This document shows positions 1 to 8,802 of a stretch of DNA of 64,000 nt, piece by piece (position 1 is the first letter of the stretch; each line of letters begins with the position of its first letter). The position numbers and the translations under genes were made by a program. Under the pieces are notes generated by a model. It was not told where the DNA came from. It saw only the letters and a list, made by a program, of their open reading frames with translations, and made no database searches. This DNA is from Paracoccaceae bacterium (lineage in GTDB: Bacteria > Pseudomonadota > Alphaproteobacteria > Rhodobacterales > Rhodobacteraceae), in contig JALQUU010000003.1 of the NCBI GenBank assembly GCA_023260655.1, positions 1 through 64,000 on the forward strand, read 5' to 3'.

Positions 1-2
1 AA

Positions 3-1505
3 CCAAGGTCAAACCTGTGTATCGTAAATGGCGAAGTGTTCGTCACCGACGATGGCGCCGAAACCGACCTCGACTTGGGCCACTACGAACGCTTCACCGG
101 TGTCGCCGCCCGCAAAACGGATTCCATCTCCTCGGGCCGCATCTATTCCAACGTTCTGGAAAAGGAGCGCCGTGGCGACTACCTGGGCAAAACCATTCAG
201 GTGGTCCCCCACGTCACCAATGAAATCAAGAACTTCCTCCGCATCGGCGGCGACGAGGTCGATTTCATGCTCTGCGAGATCGGCGGCACGGTGGGCGACA
301 TCGAAGGCCTGCCCTTCTTCGAAGCCATCCGCCAATTCATACACGAACGCCCGCGCGGCGAATGCATCCTGATGCACCTCACACTCCTGCCCTATCTGGC
401 AGCCTCGGGCGAGTTGAAAACCAAACCGACCCAGCACTCGGTCAAGGAACTCCAGTCCATCGGTCTTGCGCCCGACGTTCTTGTATGCCGCTCCGAACAC
501 GCCATTCCGGAACGCGAACGCGAGAAGATCGCGCTCTTCTGCAACGTCCGCAAGGAAGCCGTGATCCCGGCCTATGACCTGAACTCGATCTACGAGGCTC
601 CCCTCGCCTATCACCGCGAAGGCCTCGACCAAGCCGTGCTCGACGCCTTCCAGATCAGCCCCGCCCCGCGCCCCGACCTCCGCAAATGGGAAGACGTTGT
701 AGACCGCATCCACAACACCGACGGCGAAGCCAATATCGCCATCGTCGGCAAATACACCCAACTCGAAGACGCCTATAAATCGATCAAGGAAGCCCTCGTG
801 CATGGTGGCATGGCCAACCGTGTGAAGGTAAACGTCTCTTGGGTCGACGCGGAGGTCTTCGACAAGGAAGACGCCGCCCCCTATCTCGAAGGCTACCACG
901 CCATCCTCGTGCCCGGCGGCTTCGGCGAGCGCGGCACGGAAGGCAAGATCAAAGCCGCCGAATTCGCCCGCACCCGCAAGATCCCCTACCTCGGCATCTG
1001 CCTCGGCATGCAGATGGCCGTGATCGAAGCGGCGCGGAACGTGGCAGGTGTGTCGCGCGCAGGCTCGGAAGAATTCGACTACGAAGCCGGCGAAAAGCGC
1101 TTCGAGCCCGTGGTCTACCACCTTAAGGAATGGATTCAGGGCAACCACAAGGTCGAGCGCAAAGCAACCGACGACAAAGGCGGCACGATGCGCCTCGGGG
1201 CCTATAACGCGACTTTGGCGTCGGGGTCGAAAGTGGCCGAAGTCTACGGCAGCACCCAGATCGAAGAACGCCACCGCCACCGCTACGAGGTGGACATCCG
1301 CTACCGCGAGAAGCTCGAAACCTGTGGATTAGCGTTTTCGGGCATGTCCCCCGATGGCCGCTTGCCGGAAATCGTCGAGTGGAAAGACCATCCGTGGTTC
1401 ATCGGTGTGCAGTTCCACCCGGAACTGAAGTCGAAACCCTTCGATCCCCACCCCCTCTTCCGCGATTTCGTCCGCGCCGCCGTCGAAACCTCGCGCTTGG
1501 TGTAA
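3..1505 (+). CDS. pyrG: CTP synthase, 5'-truncated by the window edge
   Basis: Makes CTP from UTP, ATP and glutamine in the cytosol (pyrimidine biosynthesis). The frame is open to the window edge; the track starts it at an internal GTG (36) that is not a real start. Family sequence begins at [20 protein letters not shown], part of the N-terminal synthetase domain, so about 55-70 residues including the P-loop are missing. The C-terminal glutamine amidotransferase domain is complete: the nucleophile Cys is in GICLGMQ (about residue 320 of the track ORF) and the His-Glu pair in QFHPE near the end. The first ~29 bases do not encode the expected conserved segment before HGEVF (see findings). A repeat/terminator-like element follows the TAA. 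Confidence 0.97.
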   Translation, partial: PRSNLCIVNGEVFVTDDGAETDLDLGHYERFTGVAARKTDSISSGRIYSNVLEKERRGDYLGKTIQVVPHVTNEIKNFLRIGGDEVDFMLCEIGGTVGDIEGLPFFEAIRQFIHERPRGECILMHLTLLPYLAASGELKTKPTQHSVKELQSIGLAPDVLVCRSEHAIPEREREKIALFCNVRKEAVIPAYDLNSIYEAPLAYHREGLDQAVLDAFQISPAPRPDLRKWEDVVDRIHNTDGEANIAIVGKYTQLEDAYKSIKEALVHGGMANRVKVNVSWVDAEVFDKEDAAPYLEGYHAILVPGGFGERGTEGKIKAAEFARTRKIPYLGICLGMQMAVIEAARNVAGVSRAGSEEFDYEAGEKRFEPVVYHLKEWIQGNHKVERKATDDKGGTMRLGAYNATLASGSKVAEVYGSTQIEERHRHRYEVDIRYREKLETCGLAFSGMSPDGRLPEIVEWKDHPWFIGVQFHPELKSKPFDPHPLFRDFVRAAVETSRLV

Positions 1506-1507
1506 AA

Positions 1508-1572
1508 GGAGGGGGCGCTGCCCCCTCGGCCCGTTCGGGCCTCACCCCCGGGATATTTTTACCAATATGAAA
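1508..1572 (+). repeat. GC-hairpin + GGATATTT intergenic repeat, copy A
   Basis: Directly after the pyrG stop. It has a GGGGGCGCTGCCCCC hairpin, a second GGCCCGTTCGGGCC hairpin, then CCCCCGGGATATTTTT and an A-rich tail ending TGAAAG. It is one of eight related copies here and is the best candidate for the pyrG transcription terminator. Confidence 0.75.
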
Positions 1573-1684
1573 GCCGCGATCTGGAGCTCCCACTCCGGAT
1601 GGCCCGAATGCGTCACCGATCCGGCCCTTGACCTCGGCGGCTTTCGGACCATGATCGCGAGGCAAGCAGCAAGGAGGCCGGAAA

Positions 1685-1975
1685 ATGGCTAAGGGGTATT
1701 GGGTCGCGCATATGGATGTGACGGATCCGGTGGCGTACGATCGATACAAGTCCTTGAATGGCGTGGCTTTTGCCGAATTCGGCGCGCGGTTCCTGATCCG
1801 TGGCGGCCAGCAAGAGATCATCGAAGGCGCCTCGAAATCCCGGACTGTCGTGCTCGAGTTTCCAACCTATCAAGCCGCTCTCGAGTGCTATCACTCGCCG
1901 AGCTACCAGACCGCGATCAAGGAGCGGATCGGAGCCTCTGTGGGCGATCTGGTGATCGTTGAAGGCTACGAGTAA
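1685..1975 (+). CDS. DUF1330 family protein
   Basis: A 96-residue protein of the DUF1330 type, a small ferredoxin-like alpha/beta barrel fold. Typical features are the opening KGYWVAHMDVTDP, the middle FLIRGG, the VVLEFPTYQAA strand and the terminal LVIVEGYE. Biochemical function is not established for the family. It has a good AAGGAGG ribosome site about 12 nt upstream of ATG 1685. The next gene starts 6 nt after its stop, so it probably leads a three-gene unit with the TerB-like and PhnD-like genes. No signal peptide or membrane segment. Confidence 0.9.
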   Translation: MAKGYWVAHMDVTDPVAYDRYKSLNGVAFAEFGARFLIRGGQQEIIEGASKSRTVVLEFPTYQAALECYHSPSYQTAIKERIGASVGDLVIVEGYE

Positions 1976-1981
1976 GCCCGC

Positions 1982-2416
1982 ATGTTCAAAGACCTGCTTT
2001 CCCGTCTTCTGGCGTCGGCGCCTGCGCTGAGCGACCCTGATGCGCGGCTTGCCATGGCTGCGCTCCTGATCCGTTTGGCGCGCACCGACGGCCACTATGC
2101 GCCCGAGGAAATCGACCGGATCGACCGCATTCTGGAAGCGCGCTACGGCCTGGACCATGCGAGTGCTCAAGAATTGCGCCGCCATGGTGAGACGCTCGAA
2201 GAAGAAGCTCCGGACACCGTGCGCTTCACCCGCGCCATCAAGGAAGCCGTTCCCTATGAAGAGCGCTTGTCCGTCATCTCCGCTCTCTGGAGTGTCGCGC
2301 TTGCCGATGGTGTGCGGGATGCCGAAGAGGATGCTTTGATGCGGCTTGCGGCCAATCTTCTCGGGGTTTCCGACATCGACTCGGCGCGGGCGCGTCAAGG
2401 TGTTGCCCGCTCATGA
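1982..2416 (+). CDS. TerB-like (tellurite resistance B fold) protein
   Basis: A 144-residue all-helical cytosolic protein. The acidic motif LIRLARTDGHYAPEEIDRI in the first third and the repeated SVALADGVRDAEEDALMRL in the last third are the two DG-containing halves typical of the TerB/DjlA-N fold, thought to bind metal or act as an adaptor. There is no other ter gene in the window, so a tellurite role is not implied. Its TGA overlaps the ATG of the next gene (ATGA at 2413), indicating translational coupling. Confidence 0.85.
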   Translation: MFKDLLSRLLASAPALSDPDARLAMAALLIRLARTDGHYAPEEIDRIDRILEARYGLDHASAQELRRHGETLEEEAPDTVRFTRAIKEAVPYEERLSVISALWSVALADGVRDAEEDALMRLAANLLGVSDIDSARARQGVARS

Positions 2417-3168
2417 TCGCCTCGCTGCCGATGTATGACCGTCCGGAGATCGCTCCGGAAACGGACCGCTTCTGGGCCTTGATCCGCGCCTCCCTCTTGC
2501 GTCAAGGCGAACTGGCCCCAGAATCTCTGACGCGTGACTGCCGCCCGCTCTGGCAACACTGGCAAGACCCGGCGCTGGTTCTGTCGCAAACCTGCGGGTT
2601 GCCTTATCGCACGCGGCTACATGGCGAGGTTTCGTTGATCGCCACGCCAAATTTCGGCCTGCCCGGTTGCCCTCCCGGCTATTACACTTCGGTCTTGGTC
2701 ATGCGGCGCGAAAACGCCACCGAGCGGCCGGAAGATTGGGCTGAACTCACGCTTGCGCTCAATGATTTCGGGTCGCAATCCGGCTGGGCGGCACCGCAGA
2801 ACTTCATGTCGGATATGGGCTTGGGATTCACCCGCACTGTCACGACCGGGGCACATGCGGGTTCTGCCATGGCCGTTCTGGAAGGCATTGGCGACATCGC
2901 CGCGATTGACGCGCAAACCTGGCGGCTTCTCAAGCGGTACAAACCCGAGATGTCGGGCCTCGCGGAGGTCGGATTTACCGAGCCCACCCCCGGCCTTCCC
3001 TATATCTCGCGCGCCAATGTCGCGGTGGAAATCTATCATCACGCCCTCGTCGAGGCGCTGGACCAACTCACCGAATCCGAGCGGGCGGCCCTCGGCCTCG
3101 TCTCGATCGAGCGCATACCAAGCTCGGCCTATCTCGAAATCCCGACACCCGATCTGCCTCCACTTTAG
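2413..3168 (+). CDS. PhnD-like periplasmic-binding-fold protein without signal peptide
   Basis: A 251-residue protein with the layout of the phosphate/phosphonate (PhnD) substrate-binding family: a first lobe to about residue 75 (LSQTCGLPYRTRL), LVMRRENA strands, an FMSDMGLGF stretch, and a VLEGIGDIAAIDAQTW segment typical of the second lobe. Family members are usually secreted and paired with an ABC permease. Here there is no signal peptide, the start overlaps the TerB-like gene, and no permease is adjacent, so a cytosolic sensing or binding role is an inference. It ends in TAG about 120 nt before the ABC transporter operon. Confidence 0.75.
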   Translation: MIASLPMYDRPEIAPETDRFWALIRASLLRQGELAPESLTRDCRPLWQHWQDPALVLSQTCGLPYRTRLHGEVSLIATPNFGLPGCPPGYYTSVLVMRRENATERPEDWAELTLALNDFGSQSGWAAPQNFMSDMGLGFTRTVTTGAHAGSAMAVLEGIGDIAAIDAQTWRLLKRYKPEMSGLAEVGFTEPTPGLPYISRANVAVEIYHHALVEALDQLTESERAALGLVSIERIPSSAYLEIPTPDLPPL

Positions 3169-3228
3169 CAAGTGACCACAAGTCAATTCGGCGACAAAGC
3201 CCATAGTCCTGTCCGTTTCGACCGTTGC

Positions 3229-3240
3229 ATTTGATCAGTT
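3229..3240. promoter_or_regulatory. Possible operator, ATTTGATCA core
   Basis: ATTTGATCAGTT lies about 50 nt upstream of the ABC transporter ATPase start. Its first nine bases are identical to the palindrome ATTTGATCAAAT in front of the first glutamine-synthetase-like gene (6688). A shared regulator site is inference from this match only. Confidence 0.3.
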
Positions 3241-3288
3241 TTTCCGCCCTATTGGCCTGAACAAGAAAAACACTCTGGGGAAAACTTC

Positions 3289-4065
3289 GTGTCCGAGACC
3301 ACGCCGGTCATTCAGATCCGGGACTTGCACAAGTCCTATGGCGCGCTTGAGGTCATCAAGGGCGTCGACATCACGGCCCATCAAGGCCAAGTGGTTTCCC
3401 TGATCGGCTCGTCGGGCTCCGGCAAGTCCACCATCCTGCGCTGCTGCAACCTTCTCGAAGACAGCCAGCAAGGCGAGATCCTCTTCAAGGGTGAACCCGT
3501 GGTCTGGCGCGGTGAAGGCTTGGCGCGCCATCCGGCTGACGCCAAGCAGGTGCTGCGCATCCGCACCAATCTCTCGATGGTGTTCCAGCAGTTCAATCTG
3601 TGGTCCCACATGACCGTGCTGCAAAACGTCATGGAAGCCCCCCTCACCGTTCAGGGCCGCGACCGCGCCGAGGTCGAGGAAAAGGCCCGCGCCTATCTCG
3701 ACAAGGTCGGCATCGGCGACAAATGCGGGGCTTGGCCCGCGCAGTTGTCGGGTGGCCAGCAGCAGCGCGCCGCGATTGCCCGTGCGCTTTGCATGGAACC
3801 GCAAGCGCTTCTCTTCGACGAACCCACCTCCGCGCTCGACCCCGAGTTGGAGCAGGAAGTCGTCCGCGTCATCAAGGCCTTGGCCGAAGAAGGCCGCACC
3901 ATGCTGATCGTCACACATGATATGAAAATGGCAGCCGACGTGTCTGATCACGTCGTCTTCCTGCACCAGGGCCGGATCGAGGAAGAAGGTGCGCCGCAAG
4001 CGCTCTTCGGTGCTCCGAAATCCGAACGCCTGCAACAGTTCCTGTCGGCCACAGCCCCCGCCTGA
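3289..4065 (+). CDS. Polar amino acid-type ABC transporter ATPase
   Basis: A 258-residue ATP-hydrolysing subunit of a HisP/OccP/GlnQ-type importer, cytosolic face of the inner membrane. Visible motifs are Walker A GSSGSGKST (40-48), Q-loop VFQQFNLW, ABC signature LSGGQQQR (153-160), Walker B LLFDEP and the switch His in IVTHDM. The GTG start gives the family N-terminus (MSETTPVIQIRDLHKSYG). It is the first gene of a four-gene transporter operon (ATPase, binding protein, two permeases). From the downstream gamma-glutamyl ligase genes the cargo may be an amine or amino acid; the sequence alone does not show which. Confidence 0.95.
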   Translation: MSETTPVIQIRDLHKSYGALEVIKGVDITAHQGQVVSLIGSSGSGKSTILRCCNLLEDSQQGEILFKGEPVVWRGEGLARHPADAKQVLRIRTNLSMVFQQFNLWSHMTVLQNVMEAPLTVQGRDRAEVEEKARAYLDKVGIGDKCGAWPAQLSGGQQQRAAIARALCMEPQALLFDEPTSALDPELEQEVVRVIKALAEEGRTMLIVTHDMKMAADVSDHVVFLHQGRIEEEGAPQALFGAPKSERLQQFLSATAPA

Positions 4066-4112
4066 AGGGGCAGCCACAAGAAAACCGAAGTCCTCATTTA
4101 CGGGAGAGAACT

Positions 4113-4844
4113 ATGAAGAAACTGATCCTGACTGCTGCCGTTCTGGCCCTCTCGGCCGGCATGGGCATGGCCGCAAGCCACGGCAAGACTATCCGCCTCG
4201 GCACGGAGGGCGCCTACCCTCCCTACAACTTCATCAACGACAAGGGCGAGATCGACGGCTTCGAGCGCGAGCTTGGTGACGAGCTTTGCAAGCGCGCCGA
4301 ACTCACCTGCGAATGGGTTAAGAACGACTGGGATTCGATCATCCCGAACCTCGTTTCCGGCAACTACGACGTGATCATCGCTGGTATGTCCATCACCGCC
4401 GAGCGTGACCAGATCATCGACTTCTCGCAGGATTACTACCCGCCGACCGCCTCGACCTTCGTGGCCAAGTCTGCGGATGCAGACCTGAAGGGCGTCATCT
4501 CGGCCCAGACCTCGACCATCCAGGCAGGCTATGTCGCTGAATCCGGCGCAACGCTTCTCGAATTCGCAACCCCCGAAGAAACCGTGGCGGCTGTGCGTTC
4601 GGGCGAGGCCGATGCTGTCTTCGCTGACTGGGATTACCTCAAGCCCATCGTCGAAGCCTCGGGCGGCGAACTCGTCGTCGCAGGCGACCCCGTTCCGCTC
4701 GGTGGTGGCGTGGGCCTCGGCATCCGCGAGTCGGACAAGGAACTCCGCGACAAGCTCGATGGCGCGATCACCGCGATGAAGGCAGACGGTTCGCTGAACA
4801 CCCTTCTCAAGAAGTGGTTCGGCGACGAAACCGCGACCTACTGA
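4113..4844 (+). CDS. Amino acid ABC transporter periplasmic binding protein
   Basis: A 243-residue SBP_bac_3-type receptor that captures the substrate in the periplasm for the flanking ABC transporter. Residues 1-20 form a classic signal peptide (MKKLILTAAVLALSAG, then GMGMAA before SHGKT). The mature start TIRLGTEGAYPPYNF, the segment VSGNYDVIIAGMSIT and the late region SDKELRDKLDGAITAM are family hallmarks. A good Shine-Dalgarno (GGGAGA) precedes ATG 4113. A strong stem-loop follows the stop and probably protects this cistron, as binding proteins are usually made in excess of the permeases. Confidence 0.95.
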   Translation: MKKLILTAAVLALSAGMGMAASHGKTIRLGTEGAYPPYNFINDKGEIDGFERELGDELCKRAELTCEWVKNDWDSIIPNLVSGNYDVIIAGMSITAERDQIIDFSQDYYPPTASTFVAKSADADLKGVISAQTSTIQAGYVAESGATLLEFATPEETVAAVRSGEADAVFADWDYLKPIVEASGGELVVAGDPVPLGGGVGLGIRESDKELRDKLDGAITAMKADGSLNTLLKKWFGDETATY

Positions 4845-4855
4845 TACCAAGGAGC

Positions 4856-4881
4856 GTAGGGCGGGATCATCCCCGCCCTAC
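4856..4881 (+). promoter_or_regulatory. Intercistronic stem-loop between binding protein and permease
   Basis: A perfect 10-bp stem GTAGGGCGGG / CCCGCCCTAC with a 6-nt loop in the 45-nt gap. No T-run follows, so it is more likely an mRNA-stabilising or partially terminating hairpin than a full terminator. Confidence 0.6.
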
Positions 4882-4889
4882 ACCACTCG

Positions 4890-5774
4890 ATGTTCCAATA
4901 CTGCACCGATCCTTCCACTCTTGACGGGCTCGCTTGGCTGTCGTGCTACCTCACGACTGCAAAGCATGCTGCCTTCTATGTGTCCTTCGGAACGGTGCTG
5001 CTGCTTCTCGCCGTCACCGCCCCCGCCGCTCTGGGCATGGGCTTTCTCGGCGCTTCCGCCGCCCGCTCCCGCATCTTGCCGCTGTCGATCTTCGGCAAAG
5101 GCTATATCGCCATCGTGCGCGGCGTGCCCGACATCGCTTTCTTCCTCTTCTTCGTGATCGCGCTCGATCAGGGCATCGAATATTTGCGCCACATCACGCT
5201 CTGCCCCGACTGGGATCAACCGATCCGCCAAGGCAACGATTTCCTCGTCTGCCCCGCCGCGAAAGCCCCCTTGGGTACCTCGCCGCAATGGGTGCACGAG
5301 GTTTACGGCTTCAGCATTGCCGTCTTCACCTTCGCCCTCGTCTTCGGAGCCTTCGCCGCCAACGTGCTCTACGGTGCCATGCGCGCCGTGCCCCGCGCCC
5401 AGCTTGAAACCGCCGAAGCCTATGGCATGAACACCCGCCAGATCTTCTGGCGCATCCTTGTGCCGCAAATGTGGGTCTATGCGCTGCCGGGCCTCTCGAA
5501 CCTTTGGATGGTGCTGATCAAGGCCACGCCTCTCCTCTTCCTCCTCGGCGTCGAGGATATCGTCTACTGGGCGCGCGAGCTTGGCGGCACCAAGACCCCC
5601 CAGTTCACCGAATACCCGCATGGCGACTGGCGGATGTGGTATTTCCTCTTCCTGCTCGTGTTCTACCTCGCCTTCACCCGCATCTCCGAGATCGTGCTCG
5701 ACCGCCTCATGCAGCGCCTCACCCTTGGCCAAGCCACCATGGGCGGCGAAGCGCAACGAAAGGCCGCCGCATGA
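4890..5774 (+). CDS. Polar amino acid ABC transporter permease 1
   Basis: A 294-residue inner-membrane permease of the HisM/HisQ/ArtQ type. It has several hydrophobic helices, beginning with YVSFGTVLLLLAVTAPAALG. The ATPase-docking EAA loop is ETAEAYGMNTRQIFWRILVP around residues 171-190. It is longer than typical HisQ (~230), with an extra loop between the first helices (IEYLRHITLCPDWDQ onwards) carrying two Cys (CPDW and FLVCPAA). It overlaps the next permease by ATGA, so the two are translationally coupled and presumably form a heterodimer. Confidence 0.93.
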   Translation: MFQYCTDPSTLDGLAWLSCYLTTAKHAAFYVSFGTVLLLLAVTAPAALGMGFLGASAARSRILPLSIFGKGYIAIVRGVPDIAFFLFFVIALDQGIEYLRHITLCPDWDQPIRQGNDFLVCPAAKAPLGTSPQWVHEVYGFSIAVFTFALVFGAFAANVLYGAMRAVPRAQLETAEAYGMNTRQIFWRILVPQMWVYALPGLSNLWMVLIKATPLLFLLGVEDIVYWARELGGTKTPQFTEYPHGDWRMWYFLFLLVFYLAFTRISEIVLDRLMQRLTLGQATMGGEAQRKAAA

Positions 5775-6580
5775 GCTGCTGGGAAACCCTCGCCGATTAC
5801 GGCCTCCGCTCGCTCGGCATCGGCGAACGCCTCTTGCCGCGCACCAATTTCACGCTCTGCCAGCAATTCGTGCTGATCGGCTCCGGCATGATCTGGAACG
5901 TTTATTTCGGCGTGCTGGCCCTCTTCTCAGGCTTCTTTCTGGCAACGGGCCTCGCGCTCTCCAAAGCCGCGAAAAACCCCTTCCTGCGCAAACCCGCCGA
6001 ATGGTTCATCTTCGTCTTCCGCGGCTCGCCGCTCTTCATCCAGTTCTTCTTCGCCTATTTCCTGTTCCTCTCGCTGAAACAGGTCTACCCGATCCTCACG
6101 CCCCTCACCTCGGCCACCCTGGGCGCGCTCGTCGTGCTCTTCCTCAACACCGCCGCCTATTCCGCCGAGATTTTCTACGGCGCCCTGCAATCGGTGCCGA
6201 AGGGCGATATCGAAGCCGCCGACGCCTATGGCTTTTCGGGCTGGCCGCGCTTTCGCCAGATCATCTGGCCCACCATGCTCCGGCTCGCTTGGCCCGCCTA
6301 TACGAACGAAGCGATCTTTCTGTTCCACGCCACAACACTCGTGTTCTTCTCGGGCTTCCCGGCCGCGAAACAGAAGGGCGACGCGCTCTATTACGCGAAC
6401 TATTTCGCCGACAAGACCTTCAACCCCTTCATCCCCTACCCGATCCTCGCGGGCTATTTCATCCTGCTCACGCTTCTCCTGATCGGCCTCTTCGGCCTCA
6501 TCAACAAGCGCCTGAACCGCCACCTGCCCACCGCCCCCAAACGCGGCAAGCGGCCTCTGGTGCCGGGTTTCCTGCGCTAA
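5771..6580 (+). CDS. Polar amino acid ABC transporter permease 2
   Basis: A 269-residue partner permease. The track ORF begins at 5471, but the real start is ATG 5771, which overlaps the stop of permease 1 (ATGA) and begins MSCWETLADYG; the extra upstream part is an out-of-frame shadow of permease 1. It has an N-terminal helix VYFGVLALFSGFFLATGLAL, the EAA loop EAADAYGFSGWPRFRQIIWP, and a C-terminal helix before a basic tail. It closes the transporter operon; the next gene is about 130 nt away and has its own putative control site. Confidence 0.93.
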   Translation: MSCWETLADYGLRSLGIGERLLPRTNFTLCQQFVLIGSGMIWNVYFGVLALFSGFFLATGLALSKAAKNPFLRKPAEWFIFVFRGSPLFIQFFFAYFLFLSLKQVYPILTPLTSATLGALVVLFLNTAAYSAEIFYGALQSVPKGDIEAADAYGFSGWPRFRQIIWPTMLRLAWPAYTNEAIFLFHATTLVFFSGFPAAKQKGDALYYANYFADKTFNPFIPYPILAGYFILLTLLLIGLFGLINKRLNRHLPTAPKRGKRPLVPGFLR

Positions 6581-6687
6581 GGTCAGGCCCTAAGGCTGCC
6601 CGAAAAAGCGGCAACTGGCAGCGAACTCTCCCGAAAATAGCAAAGCTGCGTCTTCCCTCTTGCCACAAGCAGTGCGCCTGTCTAGGA

Positions 6688-6699
6688 TTTGATCAAATT
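6688..6699. promoter_or_regulatory. Palindromic possible operator ATTTGATCAAAT
   Basis: A perfect 12-bp palindrome 13 nt upstream of the ATG of the first glutamine-synthetase-like gene, so close that a bound protein would cover the transcript start or ribosome site. Nine bases are shared with the site before the transporter operon (3229). Confidence 0.35.
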
Positions 6700-6712
6700 C
6701 AACAGGTGAACC

Positions 6713-8059
6713 ATGTCTCCCTCGTCACTAAACTGGCTGCGTAAGAACCCGCAGGTCAGAACCATCCGTGTAGCCGCCGCCGACCTGAACGGTCAGCCCC
6801 GCGGTAAACGGGTTCCTACCCGCTTTGCCGATAGCGTCGTCGCAAACGGAACCCGCTTCCCCGTGTCCTCGCTCAATCTCGACATCTGGGGCGAAGACAT
6901 CGACGACAGCCCCCTCGTCTATGACAACGGCGATGCCGACGGTGTCCTCAAACCCACCGAGCGCGGCTTCATGCCGATGCCTTGGCTCGAAGCCCCCACC
7001 GCCCTCCTGCCGATCTGGATGTTCCGCGAAGATGGCCGCCCCTACGAAGGTGACCCCCGCCACGCACTCCGCGCTGTTGTAGACCGCTACAAGGCGCTTG
7101 GCCTCACCCCCGTCGTGGCGATGGAACTCGAATTCTATCTGATCGACGACTCGGGCAAATCGCTGCAAGTTCCCGTGTCGCCCCGCTCCGGAAAACGACG
7201 CAAAGCCGCCGAGATCCTCTCGATCCGCGCACTGGATGCTTTCGACACCTTCTTCACAGATCTCTACGACGCCTGCGAAGCCATGGATATCCCGGCCGAT
7301 ACGGCGATTTCCGAAGCAGGCCTCGGCCAGTTCGAACTGAACCTCATGCATCAGGAAGACGCTCTCCGCGCCGCCGACGATGCCTGGCTCTTCAAGATGC
7401 TGGTGAAAGGCATGGCCCGACGCCACGGTTTCGCCGCCTCCTTCATGGCCAAACCCTATGAGGATTACGCAGGCTCCGGCCTCCACACGCATTTCTCCGT
7501 GCTCGATTCCGATGGCCGCAACATCTTCGACGACGGCGGCCCCCAAGGCACCGATACGCTCCGCCATGCCGTCGGCGGATGCCTCGCCGCGATGCGCGAC
7601 AGCACGCTCATCTTCGCGCCCCACCTCAACAGCTACGAACGCCTCGCGGGCGGCTCGCATGCGCCCTCGGGCATCTCTTGGGCCTACGAGAACCGCACCT
7701 CCGCGATCCGCATTCCTTCGGGCAGCCACAAGGCGCGCCGGATCGAACACCGCGTCGCGGGCGGCGATGTGAACCCCTATCTCCTGCTCACCGCCATCCT
7801 CGGCGCGGCCCTCTGGGGCATCGAGAACGAGATCGAACCCGCCGCACCCATCACCGGCAACGCCTATGCGCTAGATCTGCCGCGCATGGCCGAAAGCTGG
7901 GGCGAAGCGATCGAGGCTTTCGAACAAAGCAGCATCGTCCCGCAATTCTTCTCGCCCGACATCATCCGCAACTTCCTCTCCACGAAGAAGCAGGAAATGC
8001 ACTACATGGGCGAGCTTGAACCCAACGAGCAGGTCGAAATCTACCTCGACACAGTGTGA
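6713..8059 (+). CDS. Glutamine synthetase-like gamma-glutamyl-amine ligase (PuuA-like), paralogue 1
   Basis: A 448-residue member of the glutamine synthetase superfamily, of the length and style of PuuA/GlnA-like ligases that join glutamate to amines using ATP. Metal- and substrate-site motifs are present: AMELEFYLI, GLGQFELNL, an FMAKPYEDYAGSGLHTHFSV core, and the glutamate loop NSYERLAGGSHAP followed by ENRTSAIRIP. The adenylylation loop typical of GlnA is not evident. With paralogue 2, a class I amidotransferase and a PuuB-like oxidase downstream, a polyamine or related amine is the likely substrate (inference). PuuA sensu stricto cannot be assigned by eye. Confidence 0.88.
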   Translation: MSPSSLNWLRKNPQVRTIRVAAADLNGQPRGKRVPTRFADSVVANGTRFPVSSLNLDIWGEDIDDSPLVYDNGDADGVLKPTERGFMPMPWLEAPTALLPIWMFREDGRPYEGDPRHALRAVVDRYKALGLTPVVAMELEFYLIDDSGKSLQVPVSPRSGKRRKAAEILSIRALDAFDTFFTDLYDACEAMDIPADTAISEAGLGQFELNLMHQEDALRAADDAWLFKMLVKGMARRHGFAASFMAKPYEDYAGSGLHTHFSVLDSDGRNIFDDGGPQGTDTLRHAVGGCLAAMRDSTLIFAPHLNSYERLAGGSHAPSGISWAYENRTSAIRIPSGSHKARRIEHRVAGGDVNPYLLLTAILGAALWGIENEIEPAAPITGNAYALDLPRMAESWGEAIEAFEQSSIVPQFFSPDIIRNFLSTKKQEMHYMGELEPNEQVEIYLDTV

Positions 8060-8124
8060 GCGGCCCCGCTTGCCCGAATGCGGCGAGCGGGATACCATGC
8101 TCCTATCCAAGAACTTGGTGACTC

Positions 8125-8802
8125 ATGAAAATCGGCATTTTGCAAACTGGCCACGTCGCGGATGAAATCCAAGCGACGCTCGGCGATTACTCGGACATGT
8201 TCGCCCGTCTTCTCGACGGGCAAAACTTTGAATTCATTGTCTATAACGTCGTAGACATGGATTTCCCCACAGGCCCCGAAGCCTGCGACGGTTGGCTCAT
8301 CACCGGCTCCCGCCACGGTGCCTATGAAGACCACCCCTTCATCCCCCCGCTAGAAAACCTGATCCGCGCCATCCGCGACGCAGGCCGCCCCCTGATCGGC
8401 GTCTGCTTCGGCCACCAGATCATCGCGCAGGCCTTGGGCGGCAAGGTCGAGAAGTTCAGCGGCGGCTGGTCCGTCGGGCGTCAGGAATATGATTTCGACG
8501 GCGAGAAAGTCGCGCTCAACGCGTGGCATCAGGATCAGGTAGTCGAACTCCCGCCCGGTGCCGAGGTTGTCGCGTCATCGGCCTTCTGCGCCAACGCCGC
8601 CCTCGTCTACGGCCCGAAAATCTTCACCGTTCAGGCCCACCCCGAATTCACCTCGGCCATGATCGAAGGCCTGATCGAACACCGTTCGGCGAAAGTGCCC
8701 GACACCCTCCGCGATAGGGCCTCCAGCAATCTGAAAACCCCCACCGACAACCAGCGCCTCGCGAAACGCATGGCGGCTGTCCTCAAGGGAGAAACAGCAT
8801 GA
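8125..8802 (+). CDS. Class I glutamine amidotransferase-like hydrolase (possible gamma-glutamyl hydrolase)
   Basis: A 225-residue stand-alone class I amidotransferase domain. The nucleophile Cys94 is in GVCFGHQ and the His-Glu dyad in VQAHPEF. Between two glutamine-synthetase-like ligases it could remove the gamma-glutamyl group from an oxidised product, as PuuD does, but it is shorter than PuuD (about 254) and looks closer to GMP-synthase-like stand-alone domains. Function is therefore inferred from context. Its TGA overlaps the ATG of the second ligase (8799), so the two are co-translated. Confidence 0.85.
   Translation: MKIGILQTGHVADEIQATLGDYSDMFARLLDGQNFEFIVYNVVDMDFPTGPEACDGWLITGSRHGAYEDHPFIPPLENLIRAIRDAGRPLIGVCFGHQIIAQALGGKVEKFSGGWSVGRQEYDFDGEKVALNAWHQDQVVELPPGAEVVASSAFCANAALVYGPKIFTVQAHPEFTSAMIEGLIEHRSAKVPDTLRDRASSNLKTPTDNQRLAKRMAAVLKGETA

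Noticed and set aside
9-1280. 423-residue minus-strand ORF opposite pyrG
   Set aside because: Same kind of shadow ORF; the plus strand is clearly CTP synthase.
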